A stretch of DNA of 64,000 bases, from positions 62,001 through 126,000 of the forward strand of contig NZ_BOSH01000005.1 in assembly GCF_018403245.1 (NCBI RefSeq). Reading direction: 5' to 3'. This document shows positions 27,345-36,604 of the stretch, one piece after another. The first letter of the stretch is position 1; each line of letters opens with the position of its first letter. A model generated the notes under the pieces. That model had not been told where the DNA came from. It saw only the letters and a list, made by a program, of their open reading frames with translations, and did not search any database. The position numbers and the translations under genes are program-made. The DNA is from Paenibacillus sp. J2TS4 (GTDB lineage: Bacteria; Bacillota; Bacilli; Paenibacillales; NBRC-103111).

Positions 27345-29582
27345 TTAATCTTGCAGGGGCTCGACTTCACTGCTCTCGTTCTGAATCGGACCCACGTTGT
27401 ATCCGTATTTGATATTCGACGTCGTCCCTTCAAACCAGATCCCTCTGCGGAAAGCTCCGGACAGGATGTTGTCCCTTACAATGCCCGTATTCGTGCCCTC
27501 CCTAATAACAATGGCATCGTAGGCGGAGGCTCCTTCGGTCAGGAAATTGCCTGAAACGAGCAAGCCGGTAGTAGCAGCGATTTCCACAACGTTCGTGGAC
27601 ATTCGGGCAGCATAATTTCCTATCACTCTAACATTCTGGCAATTGTTAATCATCAGTGCCTTAGGTGTATCACTGACCTGGTTATCTTTGGCAATCAGCC
27701 CCTGCAAGCTTTCGCAGCCAATCCCGGTTTCAAGGCCGTTCGTTATTACACTTCCGCCAATTTGAACATTTTCCCCATTTTCTATATAAATACTTTGCTT
27801 TTGAGCCTCGGTAATCTGATTATCCAGGATCAAGCCATGATTGCAGTTTTTCAGCAGCACCCCGTATTCGGAAGGCTTGAAAATTTGATTTCCTTGCACA
27901 GTCACATTCAAGCTGCCGGTAATCTCTATAGCGTCCTTTTTCATATAATTGATGGTATTGTTACTGACCGATATGCGCTTGACGTTTCTTATGATGATTC
28001 CTGTGTCTTCAGCTACGCTAAAGGTGTTTCCGGCAATCTGCACATCCTCGGAAACGACATCCGTCGAAAAAATGCCTATCATAAACCGCCGATTCCCTGC
28101 AAAAAAGTCGGGATAAACCGCCGCCCCATTAATAAACTGATTGTTCACAATCGACAATCTCCGGAAGGGTCCGGCTGCTCCGAAGACGGCATGATTGGCC
28201 CCGCTGACGGCATAAATACCGCCTCCGCATTCATAGAACCGGTTCTCTGCAATCAATGTGTTCAGCCACTTGTAGGGGCGTATCGCATAATAGCGCATTC
28301 CTTCGAAAGTGTTGTTTCGGATCGTAATGTTCTGGTGCCATTTTCCTTCCTTATGGGTGTGTCCGCCGATCCCTGCTGTCCAGGCCTTGAACTCTACTGT
28401 AGTAGTGATCCCCCCTTTGTTGAATGTATAACTATGACCTTTGCCAAAATAACAATTTTGGATCGTAATGTTTTTACAATGCGTGTCATCATACGGCAGG
28501 GCCCCCTGAATCCCGCTTGTCGAGGCGTGATCGATCTGGATCGCTTCCACATACCAGCGATCATTCGCCAATTCCCGGTAACCATAAAATTTGCAGCCAT
28601 CAATGACAACGTTCTGGGAAGAATTGATTTCAATCGCGTGAGCATCAATGACATCATAAAATTCGCAGTGCCGAAAGGTCCAATCTGACGCATGGGCAAA
28701 TTGGAGTACGTTGCCATCCTCATAACATAAGACAGACGGATTTAACCCGACAAATTCGAAGCGGGCATTCTCGAACAGAATATTCCCGTTGCCGCTATAG
28801 CCGGCATTGGCCTCGCCATTATACTCATAGTTGTACATCATCGTATTTCCGTGATTCCGCCAGAACACCGCTCCTTGTTCACAGATGACCGAAGTGTTTC
28901 CATAAACGACAACAGGCTGGGACCAAACATAATCCCCTCGTGGAACGTAAACGGTTACAGAAATCTGATTGTCCTTTGACAGCCGAAAAACATTCCGGAA
29001 TGCCTCTGTATCGTCCGTTTGCTTATCTCCTTTCGCTCCCCACCATTGCGGATATACCCCTTGTCCATAAAAATCGCCTGTTACCTTCCCCGCCCCACCG
29101 AAAATGTGACCTAGTCCGGCTTCTACCGGAGACTGAATCTTGACGATCACGCCTGCATCCGGAGCCAGCATTGCGCCGTAGTCGAATCGCAAGTGAACTC
29201 TTCGGGGAAAAGTCAAATGACTGCCGATCCGATAGGTTCCAGCGGGAAAATACAAGGTCACTTCTGCCCGGTTGGCCGTGGATTGAATTAACGCTTCCAA
29301 AGCAGCGATGTCATCTCGGGACCCGTTGCCAAGAACATTGTAATCTTTGACATTAAACCAGTCTATATGAACGGATGGTCTAGCCTTCTTATTCCCCTCT
29401 CCTCCCAATGCCTCCAAACTCTCTTCCTGAGCATAGGCTTGTATTCCGGCCGGAAGCTGGCTGGTTATAGCGGCACCCGCCAATACTCCGAGCGAGGTAA
29501 CAAAGCGTCTCCGACTAATACTGCCGGATGAGGAAGCGCCCTCCCCATTCTTCGGCTTCTGATCGTGTCGTCCTTCTTTCAT
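27345..29582 (-). CDS. Tat-exported right-handed beta-helix protein (pectate-lyase-like superfamily)
   Basis: Start at the ATG at 29582, which follows GGAGGAATTAACT; 745 residues. The N-terminus carries a twin-arginine signal (SISRRRFVTSLGVLAGAA) ending near QAYAQE. VKDYNVLGNGSRDDIAALEA and WWGAKGDKQTDDTEAFRN are the hallmark first rungs of the pectate-lyase-3/GH28-like beta-helix; two such blocks occur. The rest is a series of short parallel beta rungs with asparagine-rich turns (ITIQNCYFGKG, NVTVQGNQIFKPSEYGVLLK). No catalytic triad can be named with confidence, so it may be a lyase, epimerase or glycan-binding protein. It is last in the lplBC/solute-binding operon and so is probably linked to the same glycan. 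Confidence 0.8.
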   Translation of the reverse strand: MKEGRHDQKPKNGEGASSSGSISRRRFVTSLGVLAGAAITSQLPAGIQAYAQEESLEALGGEGNKKARPSVHIDWFNVKDYNVLGNGSRDDIAALEALIQSTANRAEVTLYFPAGTYRIGSHLTFPRRVHLRFDYGAMLAPDAGVIVKIQSPVEAGLGHIFGGAGKVTGDFYGQGVYPQWWGAKGDKQTDDTEAFRNVFRLSKDNQISVTVYVPRGDYVWSQPVVVYGNTSVICEQGAVFWRNHGNTMMYNYEYNGEANAGYSGNGNILFENARFEFVGLNPSVLCYEDGNVLQFAHASDWTFRHCEFYDVIDAHAIEINSSQNVVIDGCKFYGYRELANDRWYVEAIQIDHASTSGIQGALPYDDTHCKNITIQNCYFGKGHSYTFNKGGITTTVEFKAWTAGIGGHTHKEGKWHQNITIRNNTFEGMRYYAIRPYKWLNTLIAENRFYECGGGIYAVSGANHAVFGAAGPFRRLSIVNNQFINGAAVYPDFFAGNRRFMIGIFSTDVVSEDVQIAGNTFSVAEDTGIIIRNVKRISVSNNTINYMKKDAIEITGSLNVTVQGNQIFKPSEYGVLLKNCNHGLILDNQITEAQKQSIYIENGENVQIGGSVITNGLETGIGCESLQGLIAKDNQVSDTPKALMINNCQNVRVIGNYAARMSTNVVEIAATTGLLVSGNFLTEGASAYDAIVIREGTNTGIVRDNILSGAFRRGIWFEGTTSNIKYGYNVGPIQNESSEVEPLQD

Positions 29583-29720
29583 AGTTAATTCCTCCATTCT
29601 TATATGAAGATGTCATTAAACCATGCTAATCGTCCCGGGCTCACAAGCAATAACAAAAGGTATTTGTAAACCAAACGGGAACGATTCGCCATACATTGGA
29701 CTTAACAAGTGATTTAACAC

Positions 29721-30593
29721 TCATCCTAAGTGATATGTCACGATGAACCCCCGATCCTGCTTCCTCCCCTGCACATAGGAACGAGTATTGTTATAGTCCG
29801 GATTAAACCCGGCCAGAGCCGACATGTCCAGTCGATGGGTCGTCATTCTCATCTGTGTATCCGAGACTTCAACCAATTTATATTCAAACGGAGTCTCGAC
29901 CAGAGAGCTGGCCGATGCGAAGACGGCCTCTTCGGTCGAATGAAGCGTATTGAGATGGTTATGCCCGGATAAGACTAGCTTCAAGCCCGGGTGCTTGCGA
30001 ACCAGATTAACGATGGATTGGCGAAAAGTTTCAGGCGCATCATGGATGACTCGGTCCAGTCCGCTCTGCTCCCGGCTCATGCCAAAGACCGGGCTATGGG
30101 TAACGAGCACATGCATCTTCCCAGGGTGAGCCTCAATGGCCTGTTCCAACCGATGGAGCTGCGATTCGGTGAAGCATGGCTTCTGCGCGCCCTTCCAGTA
30201 ATACTCATAGCCGCTCTCCCAATGATTAGGCATAACATGGACTACACAAGTTGCGCACGCTACCTCATAGTGGGGAGAGCCGCCGATAAACAGATCCGGC
30301 GCATGAGACAGCCACAACTCCAATGCGTCGGAGCGATCCAAATCGTGGTTCCCCAGACATAAGTAGACGGGAACCGGCAGTTTCAGCAGGCCGTAGGCCT
30401 GACGAATCCGCTCGACACTGCAGCGGTCAACCAGATCGCCGCCGTGAATAATGAAATCTGCGGAATGCCGAATGACTTCTCCGCGGAGAACTTCCATCAG
30501 ATCGGCCAGCCGTTCCGGATAGGCCGGCTGCTGATGAAAGCCAATCGGATTGGCGCCGAAATGAGTGTCTGTTAAATAAAGAAAACATGTCAT
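29721..30593 (-). CDS. Calcineurin-like metallophosphoesterase, cytoplasmic
   Basis: 290 residues from the ATG at 30593, which has AAGGA 10 bases upstream; a GTG at 30602 overlaps that site. The motif set is complete: LTDTHFG (D-x-H), IIHGGDLVD, CLGNHDLD, VTHSPVFG and LSGHNHLNT. There is no signal peptide, so it acts in the cytoplasm, unlike the 1369-residue secreted enzyme. It resembles the CpdA/Icc-type branch, but a cyclic-nucleotide substrate cannot be inferred here. It follows the duplicated solute-binding gene and precedes the beta-helix gene on one strand, so it probably serves the same catabolic locus. Confidence 0.8.
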   Translation of the reverse strand: MTCFLYLTDTHFGANPIGFHQQPAYPERLADLMEVLRGEVIRHSADFIIHGGDLVDRCSVERIRQAYGLLKLPVPVYLCLGNHDLDRSDALELWLSHAPDLFIGGSPHYEVACATCVVHVMPNHWESGYEYYWKGAQKPCFTESQLHRLEQAIEAHPGKMHVLVTHSPVFGMSREQSGLDRVIHDAPETFRQSIVNLVRKHPGLKLVLSGHNHLNTLHSTEEAVFASASSLVETPFEYKLVEVSDTQMRMTTHRLDMSALAGFNPDYNNTRSYVQGRKQDRGFIVTYHLG

Positions 30594-30625
30594 AGAAGCC
30601 ACATCCTTATCAAAAATAGTTCCAT

Positions 30626-30892
30626 AACTGTATAAGTGGCACTAAAGAAAGCAATCATTCCGTTCCGAAGGAAAGTGCCTCCGAAGCTTCAAACATCATA
30701 CTCCTTCCCCAAAAAGTGAAGATGAGCTTCGAAGCAATTCCAGCTACTTTTCGGGGGCCCCGACCAAACCGAGCTCCTTATTTATTGGATGGGCCGTCGG
30801 GTGGTAGGAATACAAAGCCAAAACTCGCCCTGGAAGCATCTTTCTTTCTCCACTTCATGAGCTTTGAATTCTTTAGTGCCAAGTATATAGTT
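30626..30892. repeat. Possible MITE-like element with about 24-bp inverted ends
   Basis: The left end (30626-30649, with TGGCACTAAAGAA at 30637-30649) and right end (30869-30892, with TTCTTTAGTGCCA at 30869-30881) are inverted copies sharing 13 exact bases, and most of 24. The 220 bases between do not code. It fills the space between a solute-binding gene and a phosphoesterase gene. No target duplication is certain. Confidence 0.45.
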
Positions 30893-30900
30893 CGCAATGG

Positions 30901-30918
30901 AAGGGGAGAATTCTCCCC
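30901..30918. terminator. 18-bp palindrome after the second solute-binding gene
   Basis: A palindrome around GGGGAGAATTCTCCCC lies just after the stop codon at 30924. On the minus strand the following bases are only weakly T-rich (TTCCATT). It may be a partial terminator or an RNA-stabilising hairpin that lets the solute-binding gene be made in excess over the genes downstream. Confidence 0.45.
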
Positions 30919-30923
30919 TGCCA

Positions 30924-32591
30924 TCAATGATTGTTATATCGTTCGTAAGCCGCTTGCTCAATTTCCATATATTTATCAAGCCCCATCTTCTTCACCGTAT
31001 CGACATATTTATCCCACTCGCTAAAAGGAGTGTCACCGGCAATCAACTTGGCCTCGGTTTCTAGAATAAAAGTATGGATATCCGAGCCGACCGACGTCAT
31101 GAATTCTGCCTCCTCCTCCGTATAGTTGAACGCATTCCATATTTCCTGCGGCACATACGGCTCTACCTTCTTCCCTGTTTCTATAGCATTCGGCAACGAT
31201 TCAGCTCCCTGGAAGTATTCCGCCTGGACGAAGCCGGGATAGCTTCCCCCGTTCCAGGTGAAATATTTAGTTCTTGCCTGGGTCATCGTAAGACCGTTCG
31301 GGTTATTGGTAATATCCTCTACGTATTCCAAGGATCCGTCCGGCTTTTTCGTATAAGTGACCCCTTCTTTTCCCATAAAATAGAACAGGGCCCCCTCGTC
31401 GCTGTAGAAATAATCGATCCATCTGACCGTCGCTTCCGGATATTTGTTCTTATTGGTTATGGCCATAGAACCGGGCTGAACCAAAGACGATTTCACATGG
31501 GAGTATAATTGATCGCCATGAGGCCCTTTCAGTGCCCCTAAACCGATGTAATGGTCTAAATTAAAGGCGGTAACCGGATTAGTCGTAATGGCCGATCCGA
31601 TGTTTCCTTCGGCTCCTTTGGCTCGGAATGCGCTATCCTTAATCGTGAAGATTTCCGGATCGATCAATCCTTCAACATACAGCTTATGAATAAATTCCAG
31701 AACCTCTTTATATTTCGGATCGAGGCGGAAAAAACGCAGCTGATCCTGGTCCGGGTCCATATCGACAAATAGATGGCCAAGCCCCCGATTACCCAGACCC
31801 CATGACCCTTGAAGCGAATACTTCAATACATTGATATTAGACCCGCTATATGGAATTTCGTCCGCTTGGCCATTCCCGTTAAGATCGGTCGTCTTGACCG
31901 CTTGCAGGAATTTGTAATAGTCTTCAATCGTTTGCGGCTCCTGCATATTCAATTGGTCCAACCAGTCCTTATTGATCCACAGCGGCGTCCCGATCAACAT
32001 AGGCAGAAACTCGGGAGAGTAAAAGGTTGGGAACGAATAAATATTGCCGTCCGGCATCGTCAGCCCTTTTCTTAAATCCGGATACTGATCCAGCAGCTTT
32101 TTGAAATTCGGCGCATACTGATCAATGAGATCATTTAATGGAATCAGCACTTCCTGCTGCGAGCCATATTTCATCAGATCCGTTGCACTCAGCCTGGCCG
32201 TATAGAACACATCGGGGTAATCTCCGCTCGCCAGCGCCAGATTGCGTTTTTCTGTTAGGCTTTCAAATGGCACCAGCTGAAAATTCACCTGGATATTGGA
32301 CATTTTCGCATATTCTTTCCAGACGAACGTTTCTTCGAATTTACTGCTGTTGGATGCATCCTTACCGGTAAAGAAAGTAAGGGAAATCGGTTCATTCACA
32401 ATCGGAAATCCGCTTGGATTGAGATTGCCGGCTTCGCCTTGCCCTTCCCCTTTCCCTTTCACTTCTCCCTGTGCTTCTCCTCCCTGGCTCCCCGTCCCTG
32501 AAGAGCTTCCTTCCTTACCACAGGCAGATAATAAGAGGGTCAAAGTCATCACCGCCGCAAGCAGCAGCGAACCCCATTTATTTACTTTCAT
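30924..32591 (-). CDS. Carbohydrate ABC transporter solute-binding lipoprotein, second tandem copy
   Basis: Start at the ATG at 32591 after GGGAGGAATCC; 555 residues. Signal peptide and lipobox LLLSACGKE (lipidated Cys), then a Gly/Glu/Lys-rich linker (GEVKGKGEGQGEAG). The body is an LplA-type family 1 solute-binding protein (PISLTFFTGKDASNSSKFEE, EIPYSGSNINVLKYSLQGSW, YSDEGALFYFMGKEGVTY). It is a close paralogue of the preceding gene (32710-34362) over its whole length, differing by scattered substitutions and by a different stretch near QAEYFQGAESLPNAIETGKK. It probably binds an oligosaccharide for the permeases at 34405-36300. Divergence between copies may broaden ligand range. Confidence 0.88.
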   Translation of the reverse strand: MKVNKWGSLLLAAVMTLTLLLSACGKEGSSSGTGSQGGEAQGEVKGKGEGQGEAGNLNPSGFPIVNEPISLTFFTGKDASNSSKFEETFVWKEYAKMSNIQVNFQLVPFESLTEKRNLALASGDYPDVFYTARLSATDLMKYGSQQEVLIPLNDLIDQYAPNFKKLLDQYPDLRKGLTMPDGNIYSFPTFYSPEFLPMLIGTPLWINKDWLDQLNMQEPQTIEDYYKFLQAVKTTDLNGNGQADEIPYSGSNINVLKYSLQGSWGLGNRGLGHLFVDMDPDQDQLRFFRLDPKYKEVLEFIHKLYVEGLIDPEIFTIKDSAFRAKGAEGNIGSAITTNPVTAFNLDHYIGLGALKGPHGDQLYSHVKSSLVQPGSMAITNKNKYPEATVRWIDYFYSDEGALFYFMGKEGVTYTKKPDGSLEYVEDITNNPNGLTMTQARTKYFTWNGGSYPGFVQAEYFQGAESLPNAIETGKKVEPYVPQEIWNAFNYTEEEAEFMTSVGSDIHTFILETEAKLIAGDTPFSEWDKYVDTVKKMGLDKYMEIEQAAYERYNNH

Positions 32592-32654
32592 TAGAAGGAT
32601 TCCTCCCGTTTTCTTGTTTTCTTTGTCCCTTCCGCCAACCATACTATCAGAATA

Positions 32655-32694
32655 TCATCCTTTAAGCGCCCCGATCATATCTCCTTTGACAAAA
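32655..32694 (-). pseudogene. Copied 3' tail of the lplC-type permease gene
   Basis: On the minus strand this gives F-V-K-G-D-M-I-G-A-L-K-G-stop, almost the same as the true lplC end at 34405-34445 (F-V-K-G-V-M-I-G-A-L-K-G-stop). It sits between the two solute-binding genes, just where a tandem duplication of permease tail plus solute-binding gene would leave it. Homology ends at 32694. Confidence 0.85.
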
Positions 32695-32709
32695 CGCCAC
32701 CTCATCCAT

Positions 32710-34362
32710 TTATTGGTTGTTATATCGTTCGTAGGCCGCTTGCTCAATTTCCATATATTTATCAAGCCCCATTTTCTTTACCGTATCGACATATTTATCC
32801 CACTCACTAAAAGGCATATCGCCCGCAATTAATTTAGCCTCAGTTTCTAGGATAAAAGTTTGGATATCCGCGCCGACCGACATCATGAATTCGGACTCCT
32901 CCTCCGTATAGTTAAACTTATTCCATATAACTGAAGGCTTATATTCCGCTACCTTTTTCCCCGCTTCTATAGAACTAGGTTGCATTGGGAAGTATTCCTC
33001 CTGGACGATTGCAGGGTAGCTCCCCCCGTTCCAGGTGAAGTATTTGGTTCTTGCCTGGGTCATCGTAAGACCGTTCGGATTATTGGTAATATCCTCCACG
33101 TACTCCAAGGATCCGTCCGGCTTTTTCGTATACGTGACCCCCTCTATGCCCATGAAATAAAACAGAGCCCCTTCGTTGCCGTAGAAATAATCCATCCATC
33201 TGACCGTCGCTTCCGGATATTTGTTCTTATTGGTTATGGCCATGGAACCAGGTTGAACCAAAGGCACTCCCACATGGGAGTATAATTGATCGCCATAGGG
33301 CCCTTTAAGCGCCCCTAAACCGACGTAATGATCCAAGTTAAAGGCGGTACCCGCATTGTTCGTAATGGCTGAACCGATGTTTCCTTCGGCTCCTTTGGCT
33401 CGGAATGCGGCGTCCTTAATCGTGAAGATTTCCGGATCGATCAGTTCTTCGGCATACAGCTTATGAATAAATTCCAGAACCTCTTTATATTTCGGATCGA
33501 GACGGTAAAAGCGCAGTTGATCCTTGTCCGGGTCCATATCGATATACAAGTGACCGAGCCCTCGGTTCCCTAGGCCCCATGCCCCCTGAAACTGATACTT
33601 TATTACATTGACACTCGATCCACTGTACGGAATTTCGTCCGCTTGACCATTCCCGTTCAGATCGGTCGTCTTAACCGCCTGCAGATATTTGTAATAGTCC
33701 TCGATCGTTTGCGGCTCTTGCATATTCAATTGATCCAGCCACTTCTTATTAATCCATAGCGGCGTCCCGATCAACACAGGCAAAAACTCGGGAGAGTAAA
33801 AAGTTGGGAATGAATAGATATTACCGTCTGGCATCGTCAACCCTTTTCTTAAATCCGGGTACTGATCCAGCAGCTTTTTAAAATTGGGGGCATACTGGTC
33901 AATAAGATCGTTTAATGGAATAAGCACTCCTTGCTGCGAGCCATATTTCATCAGATCGTTGGCACTGAGCCTGGCCGTATAGAACGCATCCGGGTAATCC
34001 CCGCTGGCCAGTGCCAAATTGCGTTTTTCCGTCAAGCTCTCAAAAGGGACCAATTGAAAATTAACCTGAATGTTGGTCTTTTTCGCATATTCTTTCCAGA
34101 CCAAAGTTTCTTCAAATTTACTGCTGTTAGTAGCATCCTTACCGGTAAAAAAAGTAAGAGAAATAGGTTCCTTCACAATTGGGAATCCGCTTGGATTGAG
34201 ATTGCCGGCTTCGCCTTGCCCTTCCCCTTTCGCTTCTCCTTGTGCTTCTCCTCCCTGGCTCCCCGTCCCTGGAGAGCTTCCTTCCTTGCCACAGGCAGAT
34301 AATAAGAGGGTCAGAGTTACCACTGCCACAAGCAGCAGCGAACCCCATTGATTTCTTTTCAT
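32710..34362 (-). CDS. Carbohydrate ABC transporter solute-binding lipoprotein, first tandem copy
   Basis: 550 residues from an ATG with GGGAGGAATTC upstream. Signal peptide, lipobox LLLSACGKE and a flexible charged linker as in its paralogue. The fold markers are the same (LTFFTGKDATNSSKFEETLV, FPTFYSPEFLPVLIGTPLW, AITNKNKYPEATVRWMDYFY). It follows the lplB-lplC permease pair by about 40 bases, the usual order for lplB-lplC-lplA type importers. No ATPase gene is present; members of this family share an MsmX-type ATPase encoded elsewhere. The ligand is unknown but should be the glycan handled by the neighbouring enzymes. Confidence 0.9.
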   Translation of the reverse strand: MKRNQWGSLLLVAVVTLTLLLSACGKEGSSPGTGSQGGEAQGEAKGEGQGEAGNLNPSGFPIVKEPISLTFFTGKDATNSSKFEETLVWKEYAKKTNIQVNFQLVPFESLTEKRNLALASGDYPDAFYTARLSANDLMKYGSQQGVLIPLNDLIDQYAPNFKKLLDQYPDLRKGLTMPDGNIYSFPTFYSPEFLPVLIGTPLWINKKWLDQLNMQEPQTIEDYYKYLQAVKTTDLNGNGQADEIPYSGSSVNVIKYQFQGAWGLGNRGLGHLYIDMDPDKDQLRFYRLDPKYKEVLEFIHKLYAEELIDPEIFTIKDAAFRAKGAEGNIGSAITNNAGTAFNLDHYVGLGALKGPYGDQLYSHVGVPLVQPGSMAITNKNKYPEATVRWMDYFYGNEGALFYFMGIEGVTYTKKPDGSLEYVEDITNNPNGLTMTQARTKYFTWNGGSYPAIVQEEYFPMQPSSIEAGKKVAEYKPSVIWNKFNYTEEESEFMMSVGADIQTFILETEAKLIAGDMPFSEWDKYVDTVKKMGLDKYMEIEQAAYERYNNQ

Positions 34363-34404
34363 TTAGAAGAATTCCTCCCGCTTCTTGTTTTTTTGTCTAG
34401 AATA

Positions 34405-35295
34405 TCATCCTTTAAGCGCCCCGATCATAACTCCTTTTACAAAATATTTTTGCAAGAAGGGATACAGCATCAGCATGGGCAGGTTAGCTACTACCACGAC
34501 CGCATATTTCAATGCTTCAATCTGCAGCATGTAATTCATTAGAGTATCATCGTTAGACGAGGCCATCTCATCCATTTGCTCTTGAATCAAAATTTCCCTC
34601 AAGAACAACTGTAACGGATATTTGTCGCGATCGGTCAAATAAATCAGTGCGTTAAAAAAAGCATTCCAATGCCCTACCGCATAAAACAGCGTCATGACCG
34701 CAATGATCGGCATGGACAAGGGCAGTACGATACGGAGGAGCGTTTGAATATTCGAGCAGCCGTCAATAAAGGCCGATTCCTGAATTTCGAATGGAATGCT
34801 GGTCTGAAAGAATGTCCGCATAATAATAATATTCCATACCGACACCGCTCCGGGAATGACCAGCGCCCAGATCGTGTTCAACATGTGCAGATCCCGGATC
34901 AACAGATAGAGAGGGATCATCCCGCCGCTGAAAAACATCGTAAAAACAATGAGCGCCGTAATGACGTTGCGCCCGTAGAAATCTCTGCGGGAAAGAGGAT
35001 AGGCCGCCATGGTCGTAAACAATAGATTAATAGACGTCCCCGTAACCGTATACAGAATCGTATTAAGATACCCCGTCATAATGTCCCGGTTTTCAAATAC
35101 TTTTCGATAAGCATCGAACGTAAAGCCTTTGGGAAGCAGCCAGATCTCTCCTCGCAGAATGGCCGCCGGCTCGCTGAGTGAAGCGCTTAAAACATAGATT
35201 AACGGGTAGATAACGATAAGCAGCACCAATCCCAGGGCTGCATAGATGATTCCTTCAAAGACACGTTCTCCCCGGCTCTTGTATACCATCCACAT
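34405..35295 (-). CDS. lplC: Carbohydrate ABC transporter permease, LplC/MalG type
   Basis: 296 residues; ATG at 35295 (or two codons later) after AAGGGGGC. About six membrane spans (LVLLIVIYPLIYVLSASLS, VITALIVFTMFFSGGMIPLY, YAVVVVANLPMLMLYPF). The cytoplasmic EAA loop ESAFIDGCSNIQTLLRIVLP contacts the shared ATPase; it has Cys where most have Ala. The C-terminus QKYFVKGVMIGALKG is the family ending. It starts 10 bases after lplB. Function: translocation of a sugar or oligosaccharide into the cytoplasm. Confidence 0.9.
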   Translation of the reverse strand: MWMVYKSRGERVFEGIIYAALGLVLLIVIYPLIYVLSASLSEPAAILRGEIWLLPKGFTFDAYRKVFENRDIMTGYLNTILYTVTGTSINLLFTTMAAYPLSRRDFYGRNVITALIVFTMFFSGGMIPLYLLIRDLHMLNTIWALVIPGAVSVWNIIIMRTFFQTSIPFEIQESAFIDGCSNIQTLLRIVLPLSMPIIAVMTLFYAVGHWNAFFNALIYLTDRDKYPLQLFLREILIQEQMDEMASSNDDTLMNYMLQIEALKYAVVVVANLPMLMLYPFLQKYFVKGVMIGALKG

Positions 35296-35304
35296 GATGC
35301 CCCC

Positions 35305-36300
35305 TTACCACAAACTGGTATCGTTAACCTTGCGCGCGATGTAATTGACCACCACAAGCATCAAGAAGTTGACCACCGCATTGAACAACCCTACCGCCGC
35401 AGAGTAGCTGTATTGAGCCCCAATAATTCCCGTTCTGTAGACGTGGGTCGCAATCACATCGGAAGCATCCATATTCAGTGAGTTCTGCATCAGGAATACT
35501 TTCTCGAAGCCAACGCTGAGCACCCTTCCGACGTTAAGAATAAGCAGAATCACTATCGTAGGTGCAATAGCGGGAAGATTAATATGCCAAACCCTCCGCA
35601 GCCGGCCGGCGCCATCCACTTTGGCCGCTTCGTGAAGCTGAGGATCCACCCCGGACAACGCCGCTAAATAAATGATCGAACTCCATCCCATTTGCTGCCA
35701 TACTCCGGACAAGACATACACACTTTTGAACCAAGCCGGCGAAGTCATGAAAGATACCGGCTCGAAGCCCAGCCATTGCAGCAGTTGATTAAAGGCTCCG
35801 GTTTGCGGAGACAGGAACAAGAACAGCATACCGACAATGACGACGGTGGACAAAAAGTGGGGAGCGTAAGTGACGGTCTGAACTACCCGCTTGAACAGCC
35901 TGGAGCGAACCTCATTAATCATTAACGCCAACATAATGGGAATGGGGAAACCGACCACAAGCTCGTACAAACCGATCCCGAGCGTATTCTTGATCAATCT
36001 CCAGAAATAAAAGCTTTCGTAAAAACGCACAAAGTGCTTCCAGCCTACCCATGGGCTGCCAAAAATCCCTTTAGTCGCAATAAAATCCTTAAAGGCTATT
36101 TGGACCCCATACATCGGATAATACTCAAAGAGGACAAAATAAACGAGCACAGGAAAAATCAACAAATACAGATCCATATTTCGGCGCAGCCTTCTTTGGA
36201 GCGGACTTTGCAATTTTGGGCTTACGGGCACTCTCCCTTGCGGGAGGGCTGCTTTCTTTTTTCCCCCTCGGATGTTGACACCCGGTAACGATAATTTAAT
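35305..36300 (-). CDS. lplB: Carbohydrate ABC transporter permease, LplB type (start codon uncertain)
   Basis: The conserved protein begins near RRLRRNMDLYLLIFPVLVYF and has six spans, the EAA loop HEAAKVDGAGRLRRVWHINL, and the family ending NYIARKVNDTSLW. The frame is open up to a TTG at 36396, but no upstream ATG or GTG (36390, 36327, 36309) has a ribosome site. The only strong one, AAGGGGGTGA at 36306-36315, is placed ideally for an ATT at 36300, a rare start codon. The upstream codons overlap a 24-base dyad that looks like promoter/operator DNA. I therefore place the start at 36300 (331 residues); a GTG at 36309 or 36327 is the alternative. Partner of the downstream lplC. Confidence 0.85.
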   Translation of the reverse strand: MKLSLPGVNIRGGKKKAALPQGRVPVSPKLQSPLQRRLRRNMDLYLLIFPVLVYFVLFEYYPMYGVQIAFKDFIATKGIFGSPWVGWKHFVRFYESFYFWRLIKNTLGIGLYELVVGFPIPIMLALMINEVRSRLFKRVVQTVTYAPHFLSTVVIVGMLFLFLSPQTGAFNQLLQWLGFEPVSFMTSPAWFKSVYVLSGVWQQMGWSSIIYLAALSGVDPQLHEAAKVDGAGRLRRVWHINLPAIAPTIVILLILNVGRVLSVGFEKVFLMQNSLNMDASDVIATHVYRTGIIGAQYSYSAAVGLFNAVVNFLMLVVVNYIARKVNDTSLW

Positions 36301-36380
36301 TGTCTTCACCCCCTTCGCGTTTCTCACGGCGATTATATATCGGGCAGACGGTTCGAGCCTATTTACCGTTTTCTCATTCG

Positions 36381-36404
36381 TTGACAACATTATCAATTAG
36401 TCAA
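36381..36404. promoter_or_regulatory. Dyad in the divergent lplB / AraC intergenic region
   Basis: TTGAC at 36381-36385 and GTCAA at 36400-36404 end an imperfect 24-base palindrome. On the minus strand TTTTCA, 17 bases, TAATGT overlaps it, a possible activator-dependent promoter for lplB. The same TTGACAAC...TCAATT arrangement recurs at 62676-62693. Confidence 0.35.
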
Positions 36405-36604
36405 AAAAGTGAAAACTATAGAGAAAAAAGGCAATCTATTTATATAAAAAGATGGCTGTGGCCTAAGATTTTGCATGATACAATCAAAAGGAAACGGCTC
36501 CGTCACCCTATACGGCGATGATTATTCTCCGAGCACGGGAAGAACGTCTATAAGGTCAAGCTTGTACAGTGTATTAACAAAAAACTTCTAAGGGTGTTGT
36601 CCAA

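Noticed and set aside
27762..28688. 308-codon plus-strand frame inside the beta-helix gene
   Set aside because: Antisense shadow of a repetitive beta-helix gene; no ribosome site.
27345..29582. Assignment as polygalacturonase (GH28)
   Set aside because: The beta-helix and opening motifs fit the superfamily, but the catalytic aspartates of GH28 could not be located.
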